Shown one piece after another: positions 53,531 through 61,764 of a DNA stretch of 64,000 nucleotides. The position numbers were made by a program, and so were the translations under genes. Under the pieces are notes generated by a model. The model ran no database searches. It was not told the DNA's origin and was given only the letters and a program-made list of their open reading frames with translations. Position 1 is the stretch's first letter. The number at the start of each line of letters is the position of its first letter. This DNA is from Mucilaginibacter defluvii (GTDB lineage Bacteria > Bacteroidota > Bacteroidia > Sphingobacteriales > Sphingobacteriaceae): positions 1 through 64,000 of the forward strand of contig NZ_BAABJI010000004.1 of NCBI RefSeq assembly GCF_039543225.1. Direction: 5' to 3'.

Positions 53531-53579
53531 CCATCAAGTTACCAATAATGGAAGGTTGATAAACAATAAAGCATCTTCA

Positions 53580-53692
53580 TTACCTGTCCTGAATTTCTTT
53601 TGAGCGATCAAAAGAAACAAAACTCGCCGGCTGTTTAATTTTCTACGAAAGGCAGTGCATCTTTAGTGCTAACCGAAAATTAAGAGGCCGGG
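53580..53692 (+). repeat. Dispersed 110-base intergenic element, copy 2
   Basis: Closely similar to 47749-47860. It begins TTACCTGTCCTGAATTTC and ends CCGAAAATTAAGAGGCCGG. The copy at 41396 is inverted and truncated. Confidence 0.75.
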
Positions 53693-53784
53693 AGGTGTGA
53701 TTATGTGCAGTTAGTTACTTCAATAACCGTTGGCCTACCCGGGGATTAGTGTAAACAGGCAGTGCTTTTGCTTGTATACAAATT

Positions 53785-53868
53785 TGTCATTCCGAACGAG
53801 GTACGAGGAGGAATCTATCGACTTGCTAATAAACGCATATAGATCTCTCACTATCGTTCGAGATGACA
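53785..53868. repeat. Palindromic repeat (GAACGAGGTACGAGGAGGAA type)
   Basis: The left arm TGTCATTCCGAACGAGG and right arm TCGTTCGAGATGACA are imperfect inverses. The centre resembles 61603-61680 and 41344-41395. Confidence 0.7.
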
Positions 53869-53894
53869 AAAATTTTTACAGCCTTAAAAAGACT

Positions 53895-55295
53895 TTACAG
53901 ATCAACCCTACTATGCTGGTAAGGTATTTCCACTTCCTTAAAACCCTTTTCTTTTAACTTCTCCGCAAAAATTTGCTGAACGTCATACTCACCATGCACC
54001 AGGAATAATTTTTTTACCTGTGCGGGATTCTGGCAGGATACAAAATGCAGCAAGTCTTCGTAATCGCCGTGCGCGCTCATTGATTTGATCACTTCAACAT
54101 CGGCGTTTACCTGGTACTGCTCTCCAAAAATGTATACTTCACGCTCGCCGCGCATCAGGTGCCCACCCAGTGAATTTGGTTCGCAATAGCCAACAATCAG
54201 TATGGTGTTCTTTTGGTTGTTGATGTTGTTTTTAATATGATGCTTTACCCTGCCCGCCTCGGCCATACCTGATGACGAGATGATTACACATGGTCGCGGA
54301 TCATCATTCAGGGCAATGGACTCTTCGGTTGATTCAATAAAACGCAGACCTTTAAATGCGAACGGATCATCGTCTATCTTCATCACCTCTTTTACATTCT
54401 TATTATACACTTCGGGGTGATCTTTCAGTACCTGGGTAGCTTGTAGCGATAACGGACTATCTACATAAAAAGGCACGTCAGGTAACACGCCGCGCAACTC
54501 AAGCGCATTCAGCGCATATAAAAGTTCCTGCGTGCGGCCAACACTGAATGCGGGGATAATCACCTTTCCCTTTTTACGTTCGCAGGTATTGCGTATCACT
54601 TCCAGCAGGGCATCCTCAATCGGGCCAATGTCCTTGTGCAGCGAATCGCCGTAGGTTGATTCCAGCAAGATGTAATCAGCCTGCGGAAAGGTTTGCGGGC
54701 TTTTAAGCAGCAAGTCGCCGTAACGGCCCACATCACCGCTAAAGGTAATCCGGGTTTCTTTTCCTTCCTCCAGTATGGTTAAGTGTACGGCAGCGCTGCC
54801 CACCACGTGGCCGGCATCAGTAAGGGTAAATTTTATTCGTGGCGATATCTCGTACACCTCGTTATATTCAACCACCTTAAACTGGCGCATGGCCGTCATG
54901 GCATCTTCCTCGTTATACAATGGCTCTATCAGTTTCTGCCCTTTGCGTTTACGCTGGCGGTTGCTGTACTCGGCATCCTGCGTTTGTATCCGTGCTGAAT
55001 CCATCAGCAGTATACGCGCAAGGTTCATGGTTGGCGGGGTGCAAAATATCGGCCCGTTAAAACCCTCGGCTATCAGGCGGGGTATTAAGCCGCAATGATC
55101 AATATGCGCGTGCGAAAGGATCATGTAATCCAGCTTTTGCGGGTTAAAGCCGAAATGCTCGTTCATATCATCAGTATGTTCACCCAACCCCTGGAACATA
55201 CCGCAATCAAGTAATAACGACGTGCCATCGTTAAGTTCAATATAATGTTTGCTGCCGGTTACGTTGCGCGCAGCACCATGAAAAACTATATGCAT
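53895..55295 (-). CDS. Beta-CASP metallo-beta-lactamase-fold RNA nuclease
   Basis: A 466-residue MBL-fold protein of the CPSF-like/RMM family. The metal site HAHIDHCG is near residue 62, DCGMFQG precedes it, and AGHVVGSAAVHL and SGDVGRYGDLLL follow. The beta-CASP insertion has FYVDSPLSLQATQVL, and the closing motif is ISSSGMAEAGRVKHHIKN then SAHGDYEDL. Relatives are RNA endonucleases; the target is unknown. I start at ATG 55295, because the longer frame to 55391 runs into the divergent operators. Confidence 0.9.
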   Translation of the reverse strand: MHIVFHGAARNVTGSKHYIELNDGTSLLLDCGMFQGLGEHTDDMNEHFGFNPQKLDYMILSHAHIDHCGLIPRLIAEGFNGPIFCTPPTMNLARILLMDSARIQTQDAEYSNRQRKRKGQKLIEPLYNEEDAMTAMRQFKVVEYNEVYEISPRIKFTLTDAGHVVGSAAVHLTILEEGKETRITFSGDVGRYGDLLLKSPQTFPQADYILLESTYGDSLHKDIGPIEDALLEVIRNTCERKKGKVIIPAFSVGRTQELLYALNALELRGVLPDVPFYVDSPLSLQATQVLKDHPEVYNKNVKEVMKIDDDPFAFKGLRFIESTEESIALNDDPRPCVIISSSGMAEAGRVKHHIKNNINNQKNTILIVGYCEPNSLGGHLMRGEREVYIFGEQYQVNADVEVIKSMSAHGDYEDLLHFVSCQNPAQVKKLFLVHGEYDVQQIFAEKLKEKGFKEVEIPYQHSRVDL

Positions 55296-55358
55296 TGGTG
55301 TATATAATAGATGTGCGATAACAACCATGCAGACTGTAAAAAGTTTATTTTTAAAAAT

Positions 55359-55374
55359 AACTAAAAATTTAGTT
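55359..55374. promoter_or_regulatory. Operator 1 of the second BlaI unit
   Basis: An inverted repeat AACTA-N6-TAGTT overlaps the -33 element of the operon promoter. Half-site length and spacing are the same as at 4640-4655. Confidence 0.65.
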
Positions 55375-55403
55375 GCAAATATCAAAAACAACTAATACCT
55401 TAG
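55373..55403 (+). promoter_or_regulatory. Promoter of the second blaI-M56 operon
   Basis: TTG (55373-55375), a 20-base spacer and TACCTTAG (55396-55403) make a one-mismatch -7 box. It is overlapped on both sides by the two operators. Confidence 0.55.
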
Positions 55404-55405
55404 TT
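55390..55405. promoter_or_regulatory. Operator 2 of the second BlaI unit
   Basis: An inverted repeat AACTA-N6-TAGTT covers the -7 element, 31 bases centre to centre from operator 1. Confidence 0.65.
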
Positions 55406-55420
55406 TTAGATTATAAACCG

Positions 55421-55891
55421 ATGAAAATTCTTGTTCTGATAGCCATGTTAGTATTACCCGTTGCAGCAGCAGCGCAGCCAAAGGCTTTAACCTTTGAGGA
55501 TGCCGCAGCGCAAGGGCTTACTGTTGCACGGTTAGATGAACAATATGCCAGTGCTCTGCATACCGACACTACAAAAGCGATATTCAATGGCAACCGTCAG
55601 CAAGATTTTTTTAAAGCCTATGTGGCCATGCTTACTGAGCTTGCCGCATATTTAAAGGATAACGGCTTTGCCTGGGGCCAACCTACCCGGCTTGTTCACC
55701 GTATATATTTTGAGCCCGACGGCAAAATTGATTACTACCTTGTAAACCTGAAAGCGCTTGATAATGATCAGCCTAAAAAAGAAAAGTTTGTAGCTTTATT
55801 AAATACGTTTATACAATACCACAAAATAAATATAACTGCTGATAAAAAGTTTGCGCAATGCGGACCGGCCATTTATCAGGATAAGAAATAG
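55421..55891 (+). CDS. Secreted small protein, first gene of the second BlaI operon
   Basis: A 156-residue exported protein. The signal peptide ILVLIAMLVLPVAAAA is cut before QPKALTFEDAA. The mature part is mixed, with LDEQYASALHTDTTKAIF and VHRIYFEPDGKIDYYLVNLK, then TFIQYHKINITADKKFAQCG. I do not recognise a family. It lies directly under the double operator and ten bases before the repressor, so it is a likely regulated output of the system. I start at ATG 55421; a TTG at 55373 lies inside the operator. Confidence 0.75.
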   Translation: MKILVLIAMLVLPVAAAAQPKALTFEDAAAQGLTVARLDEQYASALHTDTTKAIFNGNRQQDFFKAYVAMLTELAAYLKDNGFAWGQPTRLVHRIYFEPDGKIDYYLVNLKALDNDQPKKEKFVALLNTFIQYHKINITADKKFAQCGPAIYQDKK

Positions 55892-55901
55892 AAAAAAAGA
55901 T

Positions 55902-56270
55902 ATGGAAATTAAAGAGTTAACACGAGCCGAAGAGCAAATAATGCAGGTATTATGGCAATTAAAAAAGGGATACGTGAAAGATGTGATAGAGCAATTGCCC
56001 GAGCCTAAACCCGCCTATAATACCGTATCAACCATCATTCGGATACTGGAAACCAAGGGTTTTGTTGGGCATACCGCCTATGGCAAAAGCCATGAATATC
56101 ACCCGGTGATCAGCAAGGAGCAGTACCAGGATTTCGCGTCAGACAAGTTGCTGAGCGGTTACTTTAACAACTCGGTTAACAGCATGCTCTCATTTTTTGT
56201 AAAAAAGGAAAAAATAAACCTCAAAGAGGCCGACGAGATAATGAAACTGATTGAAAAACTAAAAAAATAA
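55902..56270 (+). CDS. BlaI/MecI/CopY-family transcriptional repressor
   Basis: A 122-residue winged-helix repressor, paralogous in family to the one at 4688. It starts EIKELTRAEEQIMQVLWQLK, then VKDVIEQLPEPKPAYNTVST with the recognition helix, and IIRILETKGFVGHTAYGKSH. The C-terminal dimer domain (FFVKKEKINLKEADEIMKLI) is present. The M56 gene starts six bases downstream, the same gap as in the first unit. It should bind the two AACTA-N6-TAGTT sites upstream. Confidence 0.9.
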   Translation: MEIKELTRAEEQIMQVLWQLKKGYVKDVIEQLPEPKPAYNTVSTIIRILETKGFVGHTAYGKSHEYHPVISKEQYQDFASDKLLSGYFNNSVNSMLSFFVKKEKINLKEADEIMKLIEKLKK

Positions 56271-56276
56271 AATGTT

Positions 56277-57971
56277 ATGACCTGGTGGCAATATTTAATA
56301 CTGGCAAACCTGTACCTGGGCTTGTTTTATGGGTTTTATGCCCTGTTGCTTCGTAAAGAAACGTTTTTTCAGCTTAACCGTATCTACCTGGTAGCATCGG
56401 CAACATTGTCGTTCCTGCTGCCGCTTATACAGGCAAACTGGGTACAAAACCTGTTTATAACGCAGCAGGTAAAAACGGTTATTTACAACGCGCCGGTAAT
56501 TGCACTGCAATACACGGGTACCGAGAACGACATCGTTAGTATAGGACATATTATTGCCTATGCTTACCTGGCGGGGTTGCTGGCATTCGCCATCAGGTTT
56601 ACCTGGCAGCTGGCCAGCCTGCAAAGGCTCATCGGCAAACATACGGCGGGCGCGTACTCCTTCTTTAATAAGATACGGGTAAGCGGTGAACTATCAGAAC
56701 ACGATGTAGTATCGGCACATGAGCATGTACATGCCCGCCAGTGGCACTCGGCAGACGTTATGCTGATCGAGCTTATCAGCATCATCAACTGGTTTAACCC
56801 GGTAGTTTACCTTTACCGCAAGGCCGTAAAGCACATACACGAGTTTATAGCCGACCGCCAGGTAATTGACGCGGGCGCCGATAGGGCAGGTTACGCCATG
56901 TTGCTGCTTAACCAAACCTTTAATGCGCCGGTACACAGTTTAGTTAACCCCTTTTTTAATCACAGTCTTTTAAAACAACGTATCATGATGTTACAAAAAA
57001 ACAGGTCGCAGCGCGTTAAGTTGCTAAAATACGGCCTCTCTGCCCCATTATTCGTGCTGATGCTGATCCTTTCATCAGCTACTATAAACGATAACAAAAC
57101 GGTAAAGGCAATTAATAAAACCGCCGAAAAGGTACTGGGAAAATCGGTAGCCGAAGTGGTGCCGACAGAATATATTACTATTGACGAACCGGTTAAGCAA
57201 CAGCCTAAACAAACAGTTAAGCAAATTGAGATAATTGAACCTCAAACACTGACAGCACAGGCAAAACCGATGGAGCTTACGCTTGATACCGTGCCTAAAG
57301 GAGGCAATGAGGTTTTTACCGCTGTTGAGCAACAACCCGAGTTTCCGGGAGGGATAAAGGCGTTTGCTAAATATCTTCAAACCAATATTAAGTACCCCGC
57401 AGAGGATGTAAAAAACAAAGCATCGGGTAAGGTATTTGTTCAGTTTATTGTAGAAAGAGATGGATCATTAAATGATATACAGGTATTACGTGGTATATCT
57501 GAAACGATGAATGCCGAAGCGGTAAGGGTATTAAAACGATCGCCTAAATGGTCACCCGGAAAACAAAATGGTAATACTGTTAGGGTACAATATACCGTAC
57601 CAATAGCATTTAATCTTCCGTTGGCCGATAATGCTGTCAAGGAAAGCGAAAAGCAGGGCACGCTGATACCCGGTAACGGCGATGACGACGACAAACCGCA
57701 GTTTACCGGCCAGAAGGTAAAAGGCAAGCTTGATGAAGTGGTGGTAATTGGCTACGGCAAAAAAGACACATCAAAATTCCGTCAAGGGCTTATGCTTAGA
57801 GGAAAAGCGGACTTAAAAGGTGTAACGTATTACTTAAACGGCAAGGAAATGACAGAGAAAGATATAAAAGAACTTGACCCGAACACCATAAAGAGCATTA
57901 ATGTAACTAAAGACGCATCGAAAAAAGAAGGTGAAAAGGGTTACAGCAAAATCATGGTAAACACCAAATAA
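56277..57971 (+). CDS. M56 peptidase fused to a TonB C-terminal domain and a SusC-plug-like tail
   Basis: A 564-residue protein. Membrane segments lie near 5-25, 35-50, 88-110 and 253-270. The zinc site HEHVH is at 148-152, followed by HEFIADRQVID (about 187). After a Gln/Lys-rich linker, residues about 353-447 form a TonB C-terminal domain: FPGGIKAFAKYLQTNIKYP, GKVFVQFIVERDGSLNDIQV and LKRSPKWSPGKQNG. The last 80 residues resemble a receptor plug (KLDEVVVIGYGKKDTS, YYLNGKEM, LDPNTIKSINVTKDASKK). M56-TonB fusions are known; the plug-like end is less usual. Confidence 0.85.
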   Translation: MTWWQYLILANLYLGLFYGFYALLLRKETFFQLNRIYLVASATLSFLLPLIQANWVQNLFITQQVKTVIYNAPVIALQYTGTENDIVSIGHIIAYAYLAGLLAFAIRFTWQLASLQRLIGKHTAGAYSFFNKIRVSGELSEHDVVSAHEHVHARQWHSADVMLIELISIINWFNPVVYLYRKAVKHIHEFIADRQVIDAGADRAGYAMLLLNQTFNAPVHSLVNPFFNHSLLKQRIMMLQKNRSQRVKLLKYGLSAPLFVLMLILSSATINDNKTVKAINKTAEKVLGKSVAEVVPTEYITIDEPVKQQPKQTVKQIEIIEPQTLTAQAKPMELTLDTVPKGGNEVFTAVEQQPEFPGGIKAFAKYLQTNIKYPAEDVKNKASGKVFVQFIVERDGSLNDIQVLRGISETMNAEAVRVLKRSPKWSPGKQNGNTVRVQYTVPIAFNLPLADNAVKESEKQGTLIPGNGDDDDKPQFTGQKVKGKLDEVVVIGYGKKDTSKFRQGLMLRGKADLKGVTYYLNGKEMTEKDIKELDPNTIKSINVTKDASKKEGEKGYSKIMVNTK

Positions 57972-58008
57972 GTCAGTTAATAGTTCGCACTAAACCTACA
58001 TTCGCATT

Positions 58009-58041
58009 AAAAGCCACCTATTTACCAATGGGTGGCTTTTT
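58009..58041 (+). terminator. Intrinsic terminator after the second M56 gene
   Basis: Arms AAAAGCCACC and GGTGGCTTTT, followed by T. Confidence 0.82.
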
Positions 58042-58058
58042 AGTTGCAATGCATTTGG

Positions 58059-58066
58059 TAGCTTTG
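58059..58066 (+). promoter_or_regulatory. Possible DUF1835 gene promoter (-7 box)
   Basis: TAGCTTTG matches TAnnTTTG exactly, nine bases before the ATG. No properly spaced TTG is seen. Confidence 0.45.
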
Positions 58067-58074
58067 TATTATCT

Positions 58075-58866
58075 ATGGAAAAACAACTGCATATACTTAA
58101 CGGCGATGCCATGCTGCATGGCTTTAACGGCACCGGGCTTGATGGCGACGTATTGATATGGCGCGAAATATTAGCCGAGGGGCCGGTTATTGAAGATATA
58201 TCATCCGCCAGGTTTTGGGAATTGCGGTCGGCCTGGATAACCACGCAGTTTAACGCACCTGCTGACGAATATCAAACCAAGGTGATTGATGAAATTGCCA
58301 AACTTAGCTGCCCTTACAACGAGATTACCTTGTGGTTTGAGTTCGATTTGCATTGCCAGGTAAACCTGCTGGGCGTATTAAATTTGCTGCGCCTGCACTC
58401 TGATTTAAACGAGCAGAGCATATACCTGGTTTGCCCCGCCGAATACCCGGGTAAACCGGAATTTAAAGGACTGGGCGAATTAAGCGGTACCGAGCTGGAT
58501 TATTTGTATGACAATATACGGGTACAACTCACCGGGTATGACATGACCCTGGCCGCCGAAGCATGGACGGCATATTGTACAGGTGAGACCGCAAAAATTG
58601 AAGCATTTATAACCGGCACGCCATTTTGGGCCAACATGACGTTATTAAAGCCTGCGTTAGAAGCACACTTAAAACGCTTAAAAACCAATGATCAGGGCCT
58701 TAATTATATTGAAGAGCAATTATTGCTTATATACAACAAAGGAGTAACCGATCGCGCAGCTATCTACCAGGCTTTTTGGGCAGATAACGGCATTTACGGC
58801 ATGGGCGATTCCGCTATTGACGTGTATCTGAAAAATCTGCAAAACAAAGGACTGATCAGCCTTTAA
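58075..58866 (+). CDS. DUF1835 domain protein
   Basis: A 263-residue cytosolic protein. The N-terminal DUF1835 pattern is clear: LHILNGDAMLHGFNGTGLDG then DVLIWREILAEGPVIEDI. The middle has NEITLWFEFDLHCQVNLLGV, and the C-terminal part (LNYIEEQLLLIYNKGVTDRA, VYLKNLQNKGLISL) looks like a winged-helix-type module. The function is unknown in this family. Its stop overlaps the stop of the convergent glycoside hydrolase by four bases. Confidence 0.85.
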   Translation: MEKQLHILNGDAMLHGFNGTGLDGDVLIWREILAEGPVIEDISSARFWELRSAWITTQFNAPADEYQTKVIDEIAKLSCPYNEITLWFEFDLHCQVNLLGVLNLLRLHSDLNEQSIYLVCPAEYPGKPEFKGLGELSGTELDYLYDNIRVQLTGYDMTLAAEAWTAYCTGETAKIEAFITGTPFWANMTLLKPALEAHLKRLKTNDQGLNYIEEQLLLIYNKGVTDRAAIYQAFWADNGIYGMGDSAIDVYLKNLQNKGLISL

Positions 58867-60422
58867 TTGCTTACCGCGACAGCAGGCGAACGCTCGCTTT
58901 CGTTTTTTATACGGTCGATGGCCGTTACAATGTATAAGTAATGTTTTCCTTTTTGCGCGGTGTTATCGTCGTAAAACAGGTCGGCGTTGTACTTAATGCT
59001 GATGATATTTTTAGGGTCGTTGATATCAGTACGCTCACCTTCTTCAAAACGGTAGATCACGTAGCCATAAACCGGTTCGCTATCATGTGCGGGGGTGGGT
59101 TCCTGCCAGCTTAGGCGCACACCCCTGCCGGTTTCCTTTACGGTGAGATTACGCGGCACGTTAGGCGCAACAGAATCCAGCCAAAGCATAGGCGGCGGCA
59201 ATGCGGGGTAACGGTAATACGTGTTACGCAACGAATCGGCAATACCCAGCGGATTACTGATCAGCGAATTCGAACTAAAGTAAACACTGCCCTGCACACG
59301 CGGATTATTGCGCAGGTAGTTAATTTGGTTAGGCAATTCAGATGGGTTACGGAAAGCGGCTGTCTTTCTTTCCAGCAAACGGTATGGCGCCTGCCCGATA
59401 TATAAATGCCGGTTATTGGTATTGTTGCTCCACCAGTCGGCAAGCTTATCAAACGCGGCCGCTCGGTTACCTATAGGCCAGTATAATTGCGGGTTAATGT
59501 AATCCAGCCACCCCTCACGTATCCATTTACGGCTATCGGCATATTGTTCGTAATAAGATGAGCCGCCGTTGGTTTCAGAACCTTCAGGGTTCTGGTATTT
59601 ATTAGCCCATATTCCAAACGGACTGATACCAAATTTCATAGAAGGCTTGTGTGCGTGTATACTGTCGCTCAGCATTTTTATCAATACGTCTACATTATTG
59701 CGGCGCCAGTCCTTTATGTCGGTAAAACCGGTGCCATATTTTTCAAATGCTTCCTGGTCGTTTATGCGCTGGCCGGCTATGGGGTACGGGTAAAAATAAT
59801 CATCGAGGTGTATACCGTCAACATCATAATTATTAACCACATTGAGTACTACCCGCACAATGTATTCCCTAACCTCCGGTATGCCCGGGTTAAACAGTTT
59901 AATACCGCCATAGGTAAAAAACCACTCGGGTTTTAAGCGGGTAATATGATCGCTTGCAACAGCGTTAAAATTCTTATCAAAAGTAGCCCGGTAAGGGTTA
60001 AACCAGGCATGCAGTTCCATACCGCGTTTATGCGCCTCGGTTACGGCAAACTCCAGCGGATCGTAATTTGGCGATGGTGCCCTCCCCTGCTGCCCGGTAA
60101 GGTATTTTGACCATGGCTCAAAGCTCTTGGCGTAAAGCGCGTCGGCAGCCGGGCGTACCTGCAGCATAACGGCGTTGATTCCGGTTTCATGATGCTCATC
60201 AAGCAAAGTAAGCAGTTCGGTTTTCTGCTTGTCCGGTAACGAGCGTGAACTGCTCGGCCAGTCGATATTTACAACAGTGGCTATCCACACCCCCCTAAAC
60301 TCACGCTTGGGTTCGGGTTTATAGTTATCGGCTATCTCAAGCTCCCGTGCAGGCTGTGCATACACACGTAAACCCGACAGCACCAGCAAAATGTATAATA
60401 CAGCAACGGAGTAGATACGCAT
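58863..60422 (-). CDS. Secreted GHL10-family glycoside hydrolase-like protein
   Basis: A 519-residue exported protein. The signal peptide VAVLYILLVLSGLRVYA precedes QPARELEI. The GHL10 (DUF187/YngK) TIM-barrel shows EFRGVWIATVVNIDWPS, INAVMLQVRPAADALYAKSF, GMELHAWFNPYRA and VDGIHLDDYFYP. A fibronectin-type III domain (about 425-519) follows. The family acts on polysaccharides, possibly peptidoglycan-derived; specificity is unknown. I start at ATG 60422, which begins the signal. A TTG at 60440 is only 8 bases past an exact -7 box and less likely. Confidence 0.88.
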   Translation of the reverse strand: MRIYSVAVLYILLVLSGLRVYAQPARELEIADNYKPEPKREFRGVWIATVVNIDWPSSSRSLPDKQKTELLTLLDEHHETGINAVMLQVRPAADALYAKSFEPWSKYLTGQQGRAPSPNYDPLEFAVTEAHKRGMELHAWFNPYRATFDKNFNAVASDHITRLKPEWFFTYGGIKLFNPGIPEVREYIVRVVLNVVNNYDVDGIHLDDYFYPYPIAGQRINDQEAFEKYGTGFTDIKDWRRNNVDVLIKMLSDSIHAHKPSMKFGISPFGIWANKYQNPEGSETNGGSSYYEQYADSRKWIREGWLDYINPQLYWPIGNRAAAFDKLADWWSNNTNNRHLYIGQAPYRLLERKTAAFRNPSELPNQINYLRNNPRVQGSVYFSSNSLISNPLGIADSLRNTYYRYPALPPPMLWLDSVAPNVPRNLTVKETGRGVRLSWQEPTPAHDSEPVYGYVIYRFEEGERTDINDPKNIISIKYNADLFYDDNTAQKGKHYLYIVTAIDRIKNESERSPAVAVSN

Positions 60423-60448
60423 CAAAAAACGGTTTATCAATTAATCTG

Positions 60449-60456
60449 CAAAGATA
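60449..60456 (-). promoter_or_regulatory. GHL10 gene promoter (-7 box)
   Basis: TATCTTTG on the minus strand matches TAnnTTTG, giving a leader of about 20 bases to ATG 60422. A -33 TTG is not seen. Confidence 0.5.
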
Positions 60457-60660
60457 TAAACTGTGCAGGTACAGTTTTATTATTACAGATAATAAATCGG
60501 CCAATTTTGTGTTTTAAGCATATTGTACTTAATTTAGCGGATAAGCGATACCCATTAAAAACGGTATTGAAAGCCGTAATATTACAATAAAACACTAAGT
60601 AATAGTTACATGCCAAGCTACAGGCCTGCGCGGCGGGCCAAGCGTTAAACTAACTTATTT

Positions 60661-61572
60661 ATGGAGAACCCTTCTGAAAAACCGGTAAAAAAGAATTCGA
60701 ACGTTATTTATTTTTTAATTGTTGTTGTTATTGCATTGCTGGGTACTGATGTGTACCTGTACCTGCAAAAAAACAAATCGGACACGAGGGTGGTGTTTGT
60801 TAACGACGAAAAGTTAAGATTAAAAACCGAACTGGACAGCCTTGAGGCGCAAATTGAACTGGTTAACAGCGCTAAAACGAAAATGTCTGCCGAGTTACAG
60901 GCCAAAAACGATTCGCTGCGAACCAAGATCCGCGTTTTGAGGGCTGAGCTGGCTAAAGGCAAACTATCCGCCGCTGAACTGGCCAAAGCACGTGAGGATG
61001 TAAAACAACTCCGCTATTTTGTAACTAAATACACTGCCGATATTGAGGAGCTGAAAAAACAGAACTCATCATTACTAACCGAGCGCGATACACTGAAATC
61101 AAACCTGGCGGCAGTATCAGAAAAAGCCACAACACTTGAAAAACAAAACCAGGAACTGAATACCAAGGTACAACAAGCTGCCGCTTTAAAATTGTCAGCA
61201 GCCGAAGTAGTGGCCTACAAAGTAAAGGATAGCGGCAAAGAGTCAGACGTTACCAAGGCTAAGTCGGCTAAAAAGTTTAAGATCAACTTTACACTTGTAC
61301 CCAACGGTGTTGCAGCCAAAGCCCTGCACGATGTTTACGTACGCGTGTTGGACCCAACCGGCAACCTGATTACCTCGGCCGATGCAGGCAGCTTCACCGC
61401 TGATGACCAGGAAATGCAATACAGCTACAAAACGGCTATTGATTTCAGAGATGACGGCAGCGCTTACACTATTGATTGGGTAAACCCTTCGCCATTCCAA
61501 AAAGGCACCTATACCGTTATGCTTTATTCGGATGGTTTCAGCATGGGTAAAAGCAGCATTACACTGAAATAA
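60661..61572 (+). CDS. Inner-membrane coiled-coil protein
   Basis: A 303-residue protein with a short cytosolic head, one membrane segment (VIYFLIVVVIALLGTDVYLY, about 15-34) and a long periplasmic coiled coil (about 45-170: LKTELDSLEAQIELV and ERDTLKSNLAAVSEKATTLE). The C-terminal beta domain is about 205-303 (FKINFTLVPNGVAAKALHDV, then PTGNLITSADAGSFT and KGTYTVMLYSDGFSMGK). Similar proteins occur across Bacteroidota without a known function. It stands alone and is convergent with the kinase. Confidence 0.75.
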   Translation: MENPSEKPVKKNSNVIYFLIVVVIALLGTDVYLYLQKNKSDTRVVFVNDEKLRLKTELDSLEAQIELVNSAKTKMSAELQAKNDSLRTKIRVLRAELAKGKLSAAELAKAREDVKQLRYFVTKYTADIEELKKQNSSLLTERDTLKSNLAAVSEKATTLEKQNQELNTKVQQAAALKLSAAEVVAYKVKDSGKESDVTKAKSAKKFKINFTLVPNGVAAKALHDVYVRVLDPTGNLITSADAGSFTADDQEMQYSYKTAIDFRDDGSAYTIDWVNPSPFQKGTYTVMLYSDGFSMGKSSITLK

Positions 61573-61602
61573 TTTACAGCTTGGGAAGAGGAAATAATAG
61601 CA

Positions 61603-61680
61603 CGTCATTTCGAACAAGGTACGAGGAGAAATCTATCCCTTTGTTATAAACACAAACAGATTTCTCGCTGCTATCGCATT
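61603..61680. repeat. Palindromic repeat (GAACAAGGTACGAGGAGAAATC type)
   Basis: CGTCATTTCGAACAAGG, then GTACGAGGAGAAATCT, with a partial right arm AGATTTCTCGCTGCTATCG. It is related to 53785 and 41344. Confidence 0.7.
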
Positions 61681-61691
61681 TAAAATAAGTA

Positions 61692-61738
61692 TATAAACCA
61701 TAAAGGCCTCAGTATTGCTGAGGCCTTTATGGTTTATA
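61692..61738. terminator. Bidirectional terminator between convergent genes
   Basis: A perfect 21-bp stem (61692-61712 with 61718-61738) with a 5-base loop and AT-rich ends acts for both strands. Confidence 0.82.
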
Positions 61739-61764
61739 TTGATTTGTATGTTTGTTAAGTTACA

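Larger units (their letters stand above)
53531..53894. other. Repeat-rich intergenic region, no gene
   Basis: A 364-base gap between convergent genes, filled by the dispersed element (53580-53692) and a palindromic repeat (53785-53868). A 75-codon frame at 53730-53957 runs through the palindrome and into the next gene and is not credible. Confidence 0.6.

Noticed and set aside
53730..53957. 75-codon plus-strand frame
   Set aside because: It runs through a palindromic repeat and into the 3' end of the beta-CASP gene.
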